NCBI RefSeq assembly: GCF_026004055.1
Contig: NZ_BPIJ01000002.1
Span: 63,803 to 127,802, forward strand
Reading direction: 5' to 3'
DNA from: Meiothermus sp.
GTDB taxonomy: Bacteria; Deinococcota; Deinococci; Deinococcales; Thermaceae
DNA length: 64,000 nt
Position 1 is the first letter of the stretch; the number at the start of each line of letters is the position of its first letter. The notes under the pieces are model-generated. The model did not search any database. It worked only from the letters and a program-made list of their open reading frames with translations, and was not told the origin of the DNA. Positions 26,197 to 36,774 of this stretch are shown one piece after another. The position numbers were made by a program, and so were the translations under genes.

Positions 26197-26811
26197 GTGC
26201 AGACCATCACGGTGTACCTCGACTATTTGTGCCCCTTTGCCTGGCGGGGCCTCGAGCTAGCCCATGTGGTGGCCCCCCAGTTGGGCCTGGAACTGGAACT
26301 GCGGCATTTTAGCCTGGAGCAGGGCAACCACCCGGAAAACCAGGGCCTGCCGCGCCACGCCCCGGTTTGGAAGCTGGCCGAGCAGCCCCTGGAGAGCTCC
26401 AAGTCCCTCTGGGCCTTTCTGGCTTCCCACGCCGCCCGGCAGCAGGGAAAGGCCGCGCACCTGCGCTTTGCCCTTGAGCTGTTTCGCCTGCGCCACCAGC
26501 ACCGGCAAGCCCTGGACGAACAGACCTTTGTGGAAGCCGTGGGCCGGGCCGGTCTGGATCTCGAGCGCTTTATGGCCGACCTGGAAGACCAGGAAACCCG
26601 TCGGCTCGAGCTGGCCCGCGACCTGGAAGAGGCGGGCGAACGGGCGGTGTTTGGTACGCCCACCTTTGTGTTGCCGTCGGGCGACGCAGCCTATTTTCGC
26701 TTTACCGAGCTCACCACCGAGCCCGAGCTGGCGGTGCCGTTGTGGGAGCTTTTTACTTCCGTGCTGCACAACGGCGCCCACATCGAGACCATCAAGCGGC
26801 CCCGACCCTAG
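26197..26811 (+). CDS. DsbA/FrnE-family thioredoxin-fold protein
   Basis: Cytosolic DsbA-family protein (204 aa, GTG start two bases after argC). The N-terminus MQTITVYLDYLCPFAWRGLE puts a lone Cys12 in CPFA where disulfide-active relatives have CPxC. The cis-Pro region is FGTPTFVL near 153. The helical insert is typical of the FrnE/HCCA group. Without a second cysteine it is unlikely to be a classical oxidoreductase; it may be isomerase-like. Confidence 0.82.
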   Translation: MQTITVYLDYLCPFAWRGLELAHVVAPQLGLELELRHFSLEQGNHPENQGLPRHAPVWKLAEQPLESSKSLWAFLASHAARQQGKAAHLRFALELFRLRHQHRQALDEQTFVEAVGRAGLDLERFMADLEDQETRRLELARDLEEAGERAVFGTPTFVLPSGDAAYFRFTELTTEPELAVPLWELFTSVLHNGAHIETIKRPRP

Positions 26812-26825
26812 CCCGGGAGATACGT

Positions 26826-27311
26826 ATGAATCCAGACCTCGAGCTGAGAAACCAACTGGTAAACCTGCTCACCCTCCGGCAAGCCCACGCCGATTTTGCG
26901 GATGCGGTGGCGGATTTTCCCGAGGCGCACATCAACACCCGGCCCCCCGGCTGCCCCTACACCTTCTGGCATCTGCTCGAGCACCTGCGGCTGGCGCAAA
27001 AGGATGTCCTGGACTACATCGTTTCCGACCATTATCGCTGGCCCACCTTCCCCGATGACTACTGGCCCGAGGCCGGGGCCACCACAGACCTTTCGGGCTG
27101 GAATGCGAGCGTCCGGCAGTTCATGGCCGATCGGCAAGAACTGGTGGCCATCGTGCAGAATCCGGCCGTGGATTTGTTGGCCCCGCTGCCCAATAGCGGC
27201 AAGCACCGGCACAACCTCCTGCGTGAGATTCACATTGTGGCAGCCCACAATGCCTACCATACCGGCGAGCTGATCGTATTGCGGCGGGTGATGGGCATCT
27301 GGCATTCGTAG
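26826..27311 (+). CDS. DinB-like metalloprotein
   Basis: DinB/YfiT four-helix-bundle family (161 aa from ATG 26826 with GGGAG upstream). Histidines expected for the metal site appear in FWHLLEHLRLAQKD and in HNAYHTGELIVLRR near the C-terminus. Members include thiol-dependent S-transferases, but most, including this one, have no known substrate. Confidence 0.82.
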   Translation: MNPDLELRNQLVNLLTLRQAHADFADAVADFPEAHINTRPPGCPYTFWHLLEHLRLAQKDVLDYIVSDHYRWPTFPDDYWPEAGATTDLSGWNASVRQFMADRQELVAIVQNPAVDLLAPLPNSGKHRHNLLREIHIVAAHNAYHTGELIVLRRVMGIWHS

Positions 27312-27387
27312 AAACCCCCTATACCCCTCGCATCATTCGCGCTCGAGCTATCCCGCCTTCATCATTCGGGTCACCCACAGAATCGCT

Positions 27388-28749
27388 CTATTCCTCTTCC
27401 AACAAAAGCGGCAAAAACACCGTGAAGCGGGTCTCGCCGGGGCGGCTGGCCACTCGAATTTCGCCCCCGTGGGCCTCGGCAATTTGCTTGGCAATGGCCA
27501 GCCCCAGCCCGGTGCCGCCCTCGGGGCCGCGGGCAAAGCGCGTGAAAAGCCGGGGAAGCACCTCGGGGGCGATGCCCGGCCCCCGATCCACCACAGCAAA
27601 GGCCGCCCAGGGTTGCTTGGGGGGTTTCATCTCGGGGGTGGAGGTAGTGCGCAGTTCGTCGGCGGACTCGTAGGGGTCGGGGGGGTTGTCGGTGGGTTCC
27701 TTGACCATCCAGACCCGCACCTGCACTTTTTCGGGGGCGCCCGCTGCCCGCACCGCGTTGGCAATCAGGTTACGCGCAAGCTGCAAGAGGCGGTCGGGGT
27801 CGCCCAGCACCTCGGGAAACTCGGGAGGCATCTTGAGCACCACGCCGGGATACTCGCCCACCGCCTGGCGCAGCAGGTCGCCCAGGTTGACGATATGGGC
27901 ATTCACGCTGCGCTCGGCCTCGCCCCGGGCTAAGGCCAGCAGGTCTTGCACCATGCGGACGGTGTGGGCGGCGATTTTGCGCGCCCGCTCGAGCATCTCG
28001 GTATCGCCGGGGTTGCGACTGAGGCGCTCGAGGTAGCCGTTGAGCGAGGTCAGGGGGGTGCGTAGCTCGTGCGAGACCTCGGCCAGAAAGGCCCGTTCGC
28101 GGGCCTGGGCCTCGCGTAGCTCGCCTAGCAGATCGTTGACCTTCTCCACCATCACCCCCAGGTCGTCCTTGGGGCCGGTGTAGTGAATGGGCTCGAGGTT
28201 ACGCGGGCCGCGTTTGTCCACTTCTGAGGCGGCCCGGTGCAGCGGAATGAGCGAAACCCGCGCCGCCAGCACAATCAAAAGCGCCCCCAGGGGCAGCAGA
28301 AAAGCCATGCCCTGGATTAGAGTATTGCGCACCGTTGCCGAGATACTCTCGATATAGCGGGTGTCCTGACTGACCGCCACCACTGCCCCCGGAATTTCTT
28401 GGTAGGCTGCGATAAAGGTAGGTGCATAGTAAGGCTTGGCGGTGCTGCTGGCCGCGCGGATAAAGTTTTTGGGCACTTTCTGCTCGAAGTCGGGCGTGGG
28501 GGCAATCAGAAGCTGACCGCCTGGACTGTAAAAGCTCACGCTCACCGGGCCAGAGCGGGGCAGGCTGATCTCCCCAGCGCGGCCCGAGGCATAAAGCTGG
28601 GCCACCTCGTTCACGTAGCGCAGCAGGGTGCGCTCAACCTGCCCATATAGGCCAAAGTTGATGCTGTAGACAGCAATGGTCAGGGTCAGGGCCAGAATCA
28701 GCACCCACAGAATGGTATAAGCCAGAATCAGTCGGGTGCGGAAGGACAT
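27388..28749 (-). CDS. Sensor histidine kinase
   Basis: Class I histidine kinase (453 aa from ATG 28749). TM1 lies at about 10-30, then a roughly 110-residue extracytoplasmic domain and TM2 near 150-170. A HAMP region is followed by HisKA with AEVSHELRTPLTSLNGYLE (phospho-His) and HATPase with N box NLIANAVRAAG, VVDRGPGIA and GGTGLGLAIAKQIAEAHGG. A Pro/Asp-rich insert (TDNPPDPYESADE) interrupts the ATPase domain. Third gene of an operon with the response regulator and a secreted protein. Confidence 0.95.
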   Translation of the reverse strand: MSFRTRLILAYTILWVLILALTLTIAVYSINFGLYGQVERTLLRYVNEVAQLYASGRAGEISLPRSGPVSVSFYSPGGQLLIAPTPDFEQKVPKNFIRAASSTAKPYYAPTFIAAYQEIPGAVVAVSQDTRYIESISATVRNTLIQGMAFLLPLGALLIVLAARVSLIPLHRAASEVDKRGPRNLEPIHYTGPKDDLGVMVEKVNDLLGELREAQARERAFLAEVSHELRTPLTSLNGYLERLSRNPGDTEMLERARKIAAHTVRMVQDLLALARGEAERSVNAHIVNLGDLLRQAVGEYPGVVLKMPPEFPEVLGDPDRLLQLARNLIANAVRAAGAPEKVQVRVWMVKEPTDNPPDPYESADELRTTSTPEMKPPKQPWAAFAVVDRGPGIAPEVLPRLFTRFARGPEGGTGLGLAIAKQIAEAHGGEIRVASRPGETRFTVFLPLLLEEE

Positions 28750-28834
28750 AAGCTCAGGGGTCAAGCGTCGGGAGTCGAGGGCTTCGTGGTTTACGCCCGG
28801 CGCCGGAACATACCCTCAGCAGGCTACCGGGCGC

Positions 28835-29509
28835 TCACTCTGCTTCGCGCTGGCGCAGGGCGTAACCCACCCCGCGCACGGTGCGCAGATAGCCGTAGGC
28901 CCCGGCCTCGCGCAGCTTGGAGCGCAGGTTGGCAATGTGTACGTCTACCACATTGGAGTCGCGCTCGAGCTGCCTTCCCCACAGGTGTTCCTCGATCTCC
29001 TGCCGGCTAAAAACCTTGCCAGCGCGGCTTACCAAGAGCGAGAGCAGCTCGAACTCTTTGGGCGAGAGGCGCAGTTCTTGCCCTTCGAACAACACCTGAC
29101 GTTTGGCCAGATGCACCTCCAGGCCCCCCACACTGACCTGCTCGCCTCCTTCGCGGTGGCGCAACTGTACCTGGATGCGGGCCAACAGTTCGGCCGGATG
29201 AAAGGGCTTGACGATATAGTCGTCGGCCCCGTCGGAGAGCAGACTTACCTTGCGCTCGACGGCATCGGCAGCGGTTAGCACGATGATGGGCACCTCGTAA
29301 CCGGCCCGGATGCGGCGGGCTACCTCGCCGCCGTCTAGGTCGGGCAGGCCCAGGTCGAGGATGACCAGGTCGGGCACCGCTTCGCGCAGGCGCACCAGGC
29401 CGGACATGCCGCCCGAGGCCCAGTCCACGGTGTAGCCAGCCTCGCCCAGCTCGAGCTGCAAGAGGTGGGCAATTTCGGGGTCGTCTTCAATCAGCAAAAT
29501 GCGTTTCAT
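28835..29509 (-). CDS. OmpR-family response regulator
   Basis: Two-component regulator (224 aa). The receiver begins RILLIEDDPEIAHLLQLEL, with phosphoacceptor Asp in LVILDLGLPDLDG and signalling Thr/Lys in VLTAADAVERK and DDYIVKPFHPAELLAR. The C-terminal winged helix contains LSPKEFELLSLLVSRAG and VVDVHIANLRSKLRE. It is the partner of the downstream kinase. Its ATG overlaps the stop of the upstream gene (4 bp). Confidence 0.96.
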   Translation of the reverse strand: MKRILLIEDDPEIAHLLQLELGEAGYTVDWASGGMSGLVRLREAVPDLVILDLGLPDLDGGEVARRIRAGYEVPIIVLTAADAVERKVSLLSDGADDYIVKPFHPAELLARIQVQLRHREGGEQVSVGGLEVHLAKRQVLFEGQELRLSPKEFELLSLLVSRAGKVFSRQEIEEHLWGRQLERDSNVVDVHIANLRSKLREAGAYGYLRTVRGVGYALRQREAE

Positions 29510-29865
29510 CGAACCTCCGGCAAGACACGCCCATTGGGCAAGTTCAGACGGTATGTGCGGGTTAAAAGCTCGTTCAGGCTAACGCGCTCCCCCTGGATTA
29601 GCAGCGCAATATCTCCCCGGGGGGTGGTGATTCCATTGTACGGGGCACGGTAACCTCCATCTACCCGAAACAGCACCCGCACCTCCCGGTTGGCGGGTGC
29701 AGGCAGCTTGCTTTGTAAAACCAGGTTGCGCTCTTCTACCTGCCAGACCACATACACCGTGAGCAAATCGGGAGACACCACCCGAATCTCGCTCCCGGAA
29801 GGAATATAAGGCAGATTGGGCAGCGGCGCGAGCGCCAATACAAAGGCCAATAGAAGACTGCGCAT
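29506..29865 (-). CDS. Secreted protein of unknown function
   Basis: 119 aa from ATG 29865, MRSLLLAFVLALAPLPNLPY, with a signal peptide and then an all-beta-looking domain (LLTVYVVWQVEERNLVLQSK). Not recognised. It is first in the operon and overlaps the response regulator by 4 bp, so it could be a periplasmic input or target of that two-component system. Confidence 0.75.
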   Translation of the reverse strand: MRSLLLAFVLALAPLPNLPYIPSGSEIRVVSPDLLTVYVVWQVEERNLVLQSKLPAPANREVRVLFRVDGGYRAPYNGITTPRGDIALLIQGERVSLNELLTRTYRLNLPNGRVLPEVR

Positions 29866-30142
29866 CGTCCCACCACTATGCAAGGCTACCCAAACAGGCG
29901 CATGGGATTCCGGTAAAGGGCATTTTAACCTGCTGGGGCGGGGGCGATGCGGGTCTCGAGGTCAAGCGCTGCTCCATAGGCCTTTGGGCGTTCTGATGCT
30001 AGACGACTCCAGCCTCAATGCTAGTGCAAATACCAACCCCTAGAGTTTAGCATTTCTTTAGCTGCGATATGGAGCTTTCCGAGGCCTCAGTGCGGGTGCC
30101 AGCCTTCAGCGCGCCTTCAGAATATCGTTCTATCCTAACAAA

Positions 30143-31351
30143 GTGAACGTCGCGCTCCAACGATGGCTGTTTATAGGCTTGTTGTGTGGCCTTGCCAACG
30201 CCCAAAGACCTGTAGAAATTACCTTTTGGCACACGCTGGACTCCCCCGCCCGGGAGGCGCTGGAAAAAATCGTGGGCGAGTTCAATGGCCGCCAGCGGGA
30301 GTACCGCATCGCGGCGCAGTATGTGGGCGACCTGCGTGAAGGGGGCCTTAAGCTTACCTCGGCCATACGGGCAGGTAATCCGCCCCAGCTTTACTATGGC
30401 GAGGTCTCGTTTGTCAGCCGGGCCGTACAGGAGAACCTGGCCCTGCCGTTGGAGGAATACCTGGGCAATCTGCCCACCGATTTCTATCCGGGGTTGCTCG
30501 AGACCGGGCGCTTCCGGGGCCGAACCTATGCCTTGCCGGTGGAGTTGCACCTGCCGGTGCTGTTTTTCAATGCCGACCAGTTGGCCGCCCGCCGCCTGAA
30601 CCCCCCCCAGAGCTGGGAGGCCCTGGCCGGGGCCGCCCAGCAGCTTACCACCCGCTCGGCTCGAGGTTTTATTGTGGTGAGCGATGTGTACAGCTTCAAC
30701 GCAGTGGTAATGAGCCGGAGCGGGCAGCTTGTGCGCGAGGGCCGGCCCAACTTTACCGATGCCAAGGTAGTGGAGAGCCTCGAGTACCTGCAAAGCCTGG
30801 TGCGCTCGGGGAGCGCAGTAAGCCGCAACATCGCCGAGGCCCCGTTCGCCCTGGTAGACTTTGTACGCACCAAGGCTTTTATGGGCATCGCCCCCATTAC
30901 GGTCTGGCCTACCCTGGAAAAACGCACCCCCCTTCCATTTCGGCTGGGCGTAGCCCCTTTGCCCCGCACGCCCGATGGCAGGCTGCCGTTGGCCGGGGGA
31001 AACCTGATGGTGTTGCGCGGGGCCAGCGAGACCCAAGCTAGAGGGGCTGTGGCCCTGTGGCGCTACTGGATGGAGCCTGCGGTATTGGCCGACTGGGTGC
31101 GGGCCACCTACTGCCTGCCCCTGCGTCGTTCGGCCCAGCCCTTGTTGGAAGACTTCTACCGTGAAGACCCCCGCCGCCGGGTAGCCTTGAGCGGCCTCGA
31201 GCAGGCCCAAACCTGGGTGCAAGACCCCGAGGTCACCCTCTGGTATGGCTTTCTGGAAGAGGCCCTCGAGCGCGTTCTGAAGGGCAACGCCAACCCCCGA
31301 CAAGCGCTGGAAGAAGCCCAGCGCAGGGCCCTGACGGTAGAGCGCCGCTAG
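30143..31351 (+). CDS. Extracellular solute-binding protein (sugar ABC type)
   Basis: Family 1 solute-binding protein (402 aa, GTG start). The signal peptide ends in CGLANA before QRPVEITFWHTLDSPAREAL. The ITFWHT motif and overall order resemble UgpB/MalE proteins for sugars or glycerol-3-phosphate. No permease or ATPase gene is adjacent, so it would rely on components elsewhere. There is no lipobox Cys, so it should be periplasmic. Confidence 0.88.
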   Translation: MNVALQRWLFIGLLCGLANAQRPVEITFWHTLDSPAREALEKIVGEFNGRQREYRIAAQYVGDLREGGLKLTSAIRAGNPPQLYYGEVSFVSRAVQENLALPLEEYLGNLPTDFYPGLLETGRFRGRTYALPVELHLPVLFFNADQLAARRLNPPQSWEALAGAAQQLTTRSARGFIVVSDVYSFNAVVMSRSGQLVREGRPNFTDAKVVESLEYLQSLVRSGSAVSRNIAEAPFALVDFVRTKAFMGIAPITVWPTLEKRTPLPFRLGVAPLPRTPDGRLPLAGGNLMVLRGASETQARGAVALWRYWMEPAVLADWVRATYCLPLRRSAQPLLEDFYREDPRRRVALSGLEQAQTWVQDPEVTLWYGFLEEALERVLKGNANPRQALEEAQRRALTVERR

Positions 31352-31439
31352 AGGGCATTTGGGCGACGGGTATTATCGCGCCTACCACAAATACCCAGCG
31401 GAGCAAAAACCGCCGCACCGGGTATTCGAGGGGGGCGCT

Positions 31440-33932
31440 CTAGTTCGTGGCTTGGCGGGTGTAGGGCCAAGCCCGGTGGTTGCGCCAGAAGGCGCGGCTG
31501 GTCAGCTCGGCCAGGCCCCAGGCCAGCAAAGCCGTGCCCAGCAACACCCCCCAGAGCAGCGGGGGCAGCGGAACTAAGTCCAGCGCAAGGGTACTGGCGG
31601 GGAGCATCCCCACCAGGAACTGCACGCCCATTCCCAGCAGCACCGCACCGTGAAGCCAGGGGTTGGGCAACGGGAACAGATGGGTGTGGCGGGCAGGGTA
31701 GGCGAAGAAAAGCTGCCCAATGGCCATAAAGTGGAAAGCCACGCTGCGGGTGGCCTCGAGGCTATACCCCAGGCGCGGCAGCAAGCCCAAAAGTCCCAGC
31801 GCACAAAGCGCCTTGATGGTACCGCTCACCAGCACAAAGCGCAACGAAGCTCCATCCAGCAGGGGGGCTTTGGGGGGCCGGGGCGGGTGTTGCATCACGC
31901 TGGGGTTTTTGTCCAGGGTGAGCGAGAGGGCCGGTAGGCCGTCGGTAATCAGGTTGATCCACAGGATTTGCACCGCCGTGAGGGGCAGCAGCAAAGCCCC
32001 CGAGGCATCCCGCAGGTTCAGGAGGGCCGCGGCCATCGCCCCGATGGCCACCACCAACACTTCCGAGAGGTTGGTGGAGAACAAAAAGCGAATGAACTTC
32101 TGGATGTTCTCGTAGATGTTGCGCCCTTCCTCGATGGCGGCCACGATGGTGGCAAAATTGTCGTCCAGTAGAACCAGATCGGCCACCTCGCGGCTCACGT
32201 CCGAACCACGCTGTCCCATAGCTACGCCCACATCGGCGCGTTTGAGGGCCGGGGCATCGTTCACCCCGTCGCCGGTCATGGCCACGACTTCGCCGCTGGC
32301 CTGGAGTAGCTCCACCAGCCGGAGCTTGTGCTCAGGCGAAACCCGGGCGAACACGTTCACCTCGCGCACCGCCTGGGCCAGGGCCTGGGGGGTGTAGTCT
32401 TCCAGGTCGAGGCCGGTGATGACCCGCTCACCCGGTATGCCGATCTGGTGCGCGATGGCCAGGGCCGTGGCGGGGTGGTCGCCGGTGACCATCAAGACCC
32501 GAATCCCCGCTTCCTGGGCCTTACGGATGGCCTCAGGCACCTCGGGTCGGGGCGGATCCCAGAACAGCACCAGTCCCAAAAATTGCAGGTTTTCTTCGGT
32601 CTCGCCGCTACCCCAGGCCACCCCCAGCACCCGGTAGCCCTCGGCGGCGTAGGCCAGGGCTTTTTCCTGCCAGGACTGGTACTCGTGCGGGGGCAGGGTG
32701 GAGCGCCCCAACAGTACCTCGGGGGCCCCCTTGAGGTAGCTCACCGGGCCCTCTGGGGCCTCTACCGTGACCCGCTGGAACTTGTGGCTGCTCTCGAAGG
32801 CCCGTTCGGAGAGGCGGGGGTGGCGTTGCCGCAGGGCTTCCACATCTACCCCCTGCTGCCTCACATAGTGCAGCAAAGCCAGATCCATGGGGTCGCCGAT
32901 GCCGTGGTCGGCGTCGTTGACCAGGGCCAGGGCTACCTGCGCCAGGGCGGGGTCGGGGCTGTCTAAGGCCCGCACCTCCATGCGGTTTTCGGTGAGGGTA
33001 CCGGTCTTGTCGGTCGCAATGACCGTCACCGAGCCCAGCGCCTCCACCGCCGAAAGTTTGCGTACCACGGCCTTGCGGGCGGCCATGCGCTCCACCCCCA
33101 GCGAGAGGGTCAGGGTCAGTACCGCCGGAAGCCCCTCCGGCACGGCGGCCACCGCCAGGGCCACGGCAAACAGAAAGACCTGCGGGAGCCGACCCACCCC
33201 CTCGGTGAACAGGCCCAACAGCACCAGCGCCCCGGCCAGCACCAGCACCCACCGGGCCACCTGGTTGCCAAATTGGTGCAGGTCGCGCTCGAGCGGGGTG
33301 GGCTCGGCGCGAATCTCGCCCAGCAGGGCCGCCAGCTTGCCCAAAGCACTTTGTGGGCCGGTACGCAACACTTGAGCAAAGGCCTTGCCCCGCACCAGCA
33401 GGGTTCCACTAAAAAGCTCCTGGCCCACTTCTTTTTCCGCCGGCAGGCTTTCGCCGGTCAAGACCGACTCGTCCACCAGGGGGCTGCCCTCCAGCAGCTC
33501 CACGTCGGCGGGCACCCGGTCGCCGGCCTCGAGGCGTACCAGGTCGCCGGGCACCAGCTCCCGGCTAGGGCGTTGCACCCACACCCCATCGCGCTCGACC
33601 CAGACCAAAGGGCTGGACAGGCGCTTGAGCTTGTGCAGCGCAGCTTCCGATTTGCGCTCTTGCCAGGTGCCTAACCCGGCATTAAGCAACAAGATCAGTC
33701 CGATGACCAAAGACTCCAGCGGCCAGCCATGCCGCCCCTCGAGCCACCACCCCCCAAAATCCACCACCAAGGCAAAGAGCAAAATGTAGATGAGGGGGCT
33801 TTTGAACTGGTGCAAAAAGCGCCGCCACAAGGCCTCGGGACGCTTCTCGGGTAGGGCGTTGAGTCCAAAGGTGCGCAGACGCCTTTGGGCTTCGGCTGTG
33901 CTCAGTCCGGAAAGCGGTCGCGGAGCGCTCAT
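31440..33932 (-). CDS. P-type Ca2+-transporting ATPase (P2A type)
   Basis: Calcium or other divalent-cation pump (830 aa), SERCA/PMR1-like. An N-terminal cation ATPase domain ([20 protein letters not shown]) precedes actuator TGES at 159-162, M4 ion-site PEGLP at 265-269, phosphorylation site DKTGTLT at 308-314, KGAPEVLL and [18 protein letters not shown]6 [12 protein letters not shown] keeps the N/D pair of Ca2+ site II. Length and domain order are complete. It lies downstream of a small unknown gene and ppsA on the same strand. Confidence 0.94.
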   Translation of the reverse strand: MSAPRPLSGLSTAEAQRRLRTFGLNALPEKRPEALWRRFLHQFKSPLIYILLFALVVDFGGWWLEGRHGWPLESLVIGLILLLNAGLGTWQERKSEAALHKLKRLSSPLVWVERDGVWVQRPSRELVPGDLVRLEAGDRVPADVELLEGSPLVDESVLTGESLPAEKEVGQELFSGTLLVRGKAFAQVLRTGPQSALGKLAALLGEIRAEPTPLERDLHQFGNQVARWVLVLAGALVLLGLFTEGVGRLPQVFLFAVALAVAAVPEGLPAVLTLTLSLGVERMAARKAVVRKLSAVEALGSVTVIATDKTGTLTENRMEVRALDSPDPALAQVALALVNDADHGIGDPMDLALLHYVRQQGVDVEALRQRHPRLSERAFESSHKFQRVTVEAPEGPVSYLKGAPEVLLGRSTLPPHEYQSWQEKALAYAAEGYRVLGVAWGSGETEENLQFLGLVLFWDPPRPEVPEAIRKAQEAGIRVLMVTGDHPATALAIAHQIGIPGERVITGLDLEDYTPQALAQAVREVNVFARVSPEHKLRLVELLQASGEVVAMTGDGVNDAPALKRADVGVAMGQRGSDVSREVADLVLLDDNFATIVAAIEEGRNIYENIQKFIRFLFSTNLSEVLVVAIGAMAAALLNLRDASGALLLPLTAVQILWINLITDGLPALSLTLDKNPSVMQHPPRPPKAPLLDGASLRFVLVSGTIKALCALGLLGLLPRLGYSLEATRSVAFHFMAIGQLFFAYPARHTHLFPLPNPWLHGAVLLGMGVQFLVGMLPASTLALDLVPLPPLLWGVLLGTALLAWGLAELTSRAFWRNHRAWPYTRQATN

Positions 33933-33971
33933 ATTTAGGTGTACTCCCTCTGGTTGGGGCTTTTGTCCAGG

Positions 33972-34238
33972 CTAAGGTTTGAGCCCCTCGAACCCCCCCA
34001 CACTCATCCCTCCCAGTCCAAGCGCCACAATCTGGGCACGATTAATCAGGAGGTACTCGAGCTTTTCTTCCAGGGCCCCGTCGCTTACGATGGCATTACG
34101 CAGAATCAAGACCTGCTCGGGTCCACCCCACTGGGCCGCACAACGCCGGAAGGTTTCCATGTCGAAAAACTCATCCGGCCCAATCTCGTCGCCTTGGATG
34201 ATCCTTTCTCCCAAGAAAACGGTGCGCTGGTGCCTCAT
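33972..34238 (-). CDS. Small unknown protein, 88 aa
   Basis: Starts MRHQRTVFLGERIIQGDEIG at ATG 34238, chosen for the AAGGAGG Shine-Dalgarno directly upstream; the frame is open further but overlaps ppsA. Soluble, with a glycine-rich C-terminus VALGLGGMSVGGFEG. It starts 12 bp after the ppsA stop and is probably cotranscribed with it. No family recognised. Confidence 0.75.
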   Translation of the reverse strand: MRHQRTVFLGERIIQGDEIGPDEFFDMETFRRCAAQWGGPEQVLILRNAIVSDGALEEKLEYLLINRAQIVALGLGGMSVGGFEGLKP

Positions 34239-34249
34239 ACAAGCCTCCT

Positions 34250-36706
34250 TCAAATCTGGGCCTTGCGCTTTTGCTCGGTTTCCACAATGCGCCGTTTGGT
34301 GCGCACCACCGAGTCGGGGTTGAGACTGATAGAATCTATGCCCGCATCTACCAGAAAAGCCGCAAACTCCGGGTAGTCGGAGGGAGCTTGCCCGCAAATG
34401 CCCACCTTGCGTCCGTACTGATGAGCTTTGCGGATCAGCTCGGCGCAAGCCCACTTCACCGCCGGGTTGCGCTCGTCAAACAGGGCGGCTACCTGGGTGG
34501 AGTCGCGATCTACCCCCAGCACCAACTGGGTCAGGTCGTTGGAGCCAATCGAAAAGCCATCAAAAATCTGACTAAACTCCTCCGCCAGGATCACATTGGA
34601 AGGAATCTCGGCCATCACATAGACTTCCAGTCCATTCTGGCCACGCTCCAACCCGCCTTCTCGCATAACCTCGAGTACCTTTTGCCCCTCCTCCACCGTG
34701 CGGCAAAAGGGAATCATCACCACCAGGTTGGTAAGGCCCATCAGGTCGCGCACCCGCCGCACTGCCTCGACCTCGAGCAAGAAGCCTTCTTTGTAATCAG
34801 GATGGTAGTAGCGGCTGGCCCCCCGCCAGCCCAACATGGGGTTTTCTTCTTCGGGCTCAAAGGCCTCGCCACCCAGTAGTTTGGCATACTCGTTGGTCTT
34901 GAAGTCGCTCATCCGCAGGATCACCGGCTTGGGATAGAAGGCAGCGGCCAGCACCGCAATGCCCTGGCTCAGGCGATCCACGAAGTACTCGCGCCCGCTC
35001 GGGTAGCCGTTGGTTTTGGTCTCGATCTCCCGCCGAACCTTGGGCGAAAGTTTTTCGGGGTGCAATAGCGCCAGAGGATGAATGCCCACCCAGTCGGCAA
35101 AAATGAACTCCATTCGGGCCAGACCCACCCCGTCGTTGGGCAACAAAGCCAAACGGAAGGCCTGTTCGGGGTTGCCCACATTCATCATGATCTGGGTCTG
35201 GGTAGCGCCCAACTGATGGGGGTCGAACTCGTCCACGGTGTACTTCAGAGCGCCCTCGTAGACCCGTCCCACCTCACCCTGGGCACACGAAACCGTGACC
35301 AGGCCCCCCTTGGCCAGGGCTTTGGTAGCGCCGGCGGCCCCCACCACCGCCGGGATGCCCAGCTCGCGGGCCACAATCGCCGCGTGTGAGGTGCGCCCAC
35401 CCCGCTCGGTCACGATGGCGCTGGCAATCTTCATAATGGGCTCCCAGTCGGGGTTGGTGGTGACCGTTACCAGCACATCGCCGGGCTCGAGCTGGTTCAT
35501 GGCCTTGGGATCGCGGATCACTTTGGCGGTGCCGGTGGCAATTTTTTCCCCCACGGCCAGCCCCTCTACCAGCACCTTGCCTTCTTCCAGCAGGGTATAG
35601 GTTTTGATGCTGGGGCTTTTACGGCTGTGGACGGTTTCGGGGCGGGCCTGCACTATGAAGAGTTCGCCGCTAATGCCATCCTTGGCCCACTCGATGTCCA
35701 TAGGGGTGGGGGTGCCCCACTTCTGGCTGTAGTGCTGCTCGATTTGCAAAGCCCATCGGGCCAAGCTCAATACTTCTTCGTCGGAGAGTACCCAGCGGTT
35801 GCGTTCGCTAGGCGGTACGGGGTTGTTGCGCAGCTTGTGGCGCTCGGTATCGTAGACCAGGCGCAGTTCCTTAGCCCCAAGCCGTTTCCAGAGCAGGGGC
35901 TTATAGCCTTTTCGCAGGGTTTCTTTGTGCACGTAGAAGCGGTCGGGGGTGGCTTTACCCTGTACGATGTTTTCGCCCAGACCCCAGACCCCCTCCAGCA
36001 TCACCACCCCATCGAAACCGCTCTCGGTGTCGAGGGTAAACATGACCCCCGAGGAAGCTAAGTCCGAACGCACCAGCCGCTGCACCCCCACCGAGAGCAG
36101 CACCTTTTCGTGGGGGAAGCCCATATCCACCCGGTAGCGGGTCGCCCGCGCAGTATAAAGGCTGGCAAAGCATTTTTTCACCGCCTCCAGAAGCTCGGCC
36201 TCACCCTGGATACCCAAATAACTCTCGTGTTGTCCAGCAAAACTGGCCGTAGGCAGGTCTTCGGCGGTGGCGCTGGAGCGCACCGCCACCATCAGGTCTT
36301 CTACCCCGGCCTGGCGAGAGAGCTCACGGTAGGCCGAAAGAACCTCGCCCTCGAGATCCTCTGGCAGCGAAGCCCGCAAAATTAGGCTGCGAATCGTGCG
36401 GGTGCGCTTGGCGAGGTCGTCGGGGTCGTGGGGGTTCAGTTCCCGCAATTGTTCGCGGATGGGCGCGTTCAGGCCATTGGCTTTGAGGAAGTGCCTAAAA
36501 GCCTCTGCCGTAATGGCAAAGCCCTCCGGCACCCGCACCCCTAGCCTGCTCAGTTCGCGTACCATCTCCCCCAGCGAGGCATTCTTACCCCCCACCAGCG
36601 GCACTTCATCAAGGCCTGTTTCCTTGAACCAGCGCACAAAGCAAGGCGTCTGGTGGGAGCGGCCCTTGGAGCCGCTTCTGGGCTTGGTGGACTCAGCAGT
36701 CGCCAT
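34250..36706 (-). CDS. ppsA: Phosphoenolpyruvate synthase
   Basis: Pyruvate, water dikinase (818 aa): pyruvate + ATP + H2O to PEP + AMP + Pi, the entry to gluconeogenesis. The N-terminal ATP-grasp/pyruvate-binding part starts FKETGLDEVPLVGGKNASLGE and includes VAVRSSATAEDLPTASFAGQ. The swivelling phosphohistidine domain has GGRTSHAAIVARELG. The C-terminal PEP-binding barrel has IGSNDLTQLVLGVDRDS and catalytic Cys in VGICGQAPSD. Strong GGAGG Shine-Dalgarno. Confidence 0.97.
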   Translation of the reverse strand: MATAESTKPRSGSKGRSHQTPCFVRWFKETGLDEVPLVGGKNASLGEMVRELSRLGVRVPEGFAITAEAFRHFLKANGLNAPIREQLRELNPHDPDDLAKRTRTIRSLILRASLPEDLEGEVLSAYRELSRQAGVEDLMVAVRSSATAEDLPTASFAGQHESYLGIQGEAELLEAVKKCFASLYTARATRYRVDMGFPHEKVLLSVGVQRLVRSDLASSGVMFTLDTESGFDGVVMLEGVWGLGENIVQGKATPDRFYVHKETLRKGYKPLLWKRLGAKELRLVYDTERHKLRNNPVPPSERNRWVLSDEEVLSLARWALQIEQHYSQKWGTPTPMDIEWAKDGISGELFIVQARPETVHSRKSPSIKTYTLLEEGKVLVEGLAVGEKIATGTAKVIRDPKAMNQLEPGDVLVTVTTNPDWEPIMKIASAIVTERGGRTSHAAIVARELGIPAVVGAAGATKALAKGGLVTVSCAQGEVGRVYEGALKYTVDEFDPHQLGATQTQIMMNVGNPEQAFRLALLPNDGVGLARMEFIFADWVGIHPLALLHPEKLSPKVRREIETKTNGYPSGREYFVDRLSQGIAVLAAAFYPKPVILRMSDFKTNEYAKLLGGEAFEPEEENPMLGWRGASRYYHPDYKEGFLLEVEAVRRVRDLMGLTNLVVMIPFCRTVEEGQKVLEVMREGGLERGQNGLEVYVMAEIPSNVILAEEFSQIFDGFSIGSNDLTQLVLGVDRDSTQVAALFDERNPAVKWACAELIRKAHQYGRKVGICGQAPSDYPEFAAFLVDAGIDSISLNPDSVVRTKRRIVETEQKRKAQI

Positions 36707-36774
36707 AAAAGCCTCCTGCCCCCACCCTAAAAAGTTTTCGTTACCGATGCATTACCAGTCGATACACCGTCGTA

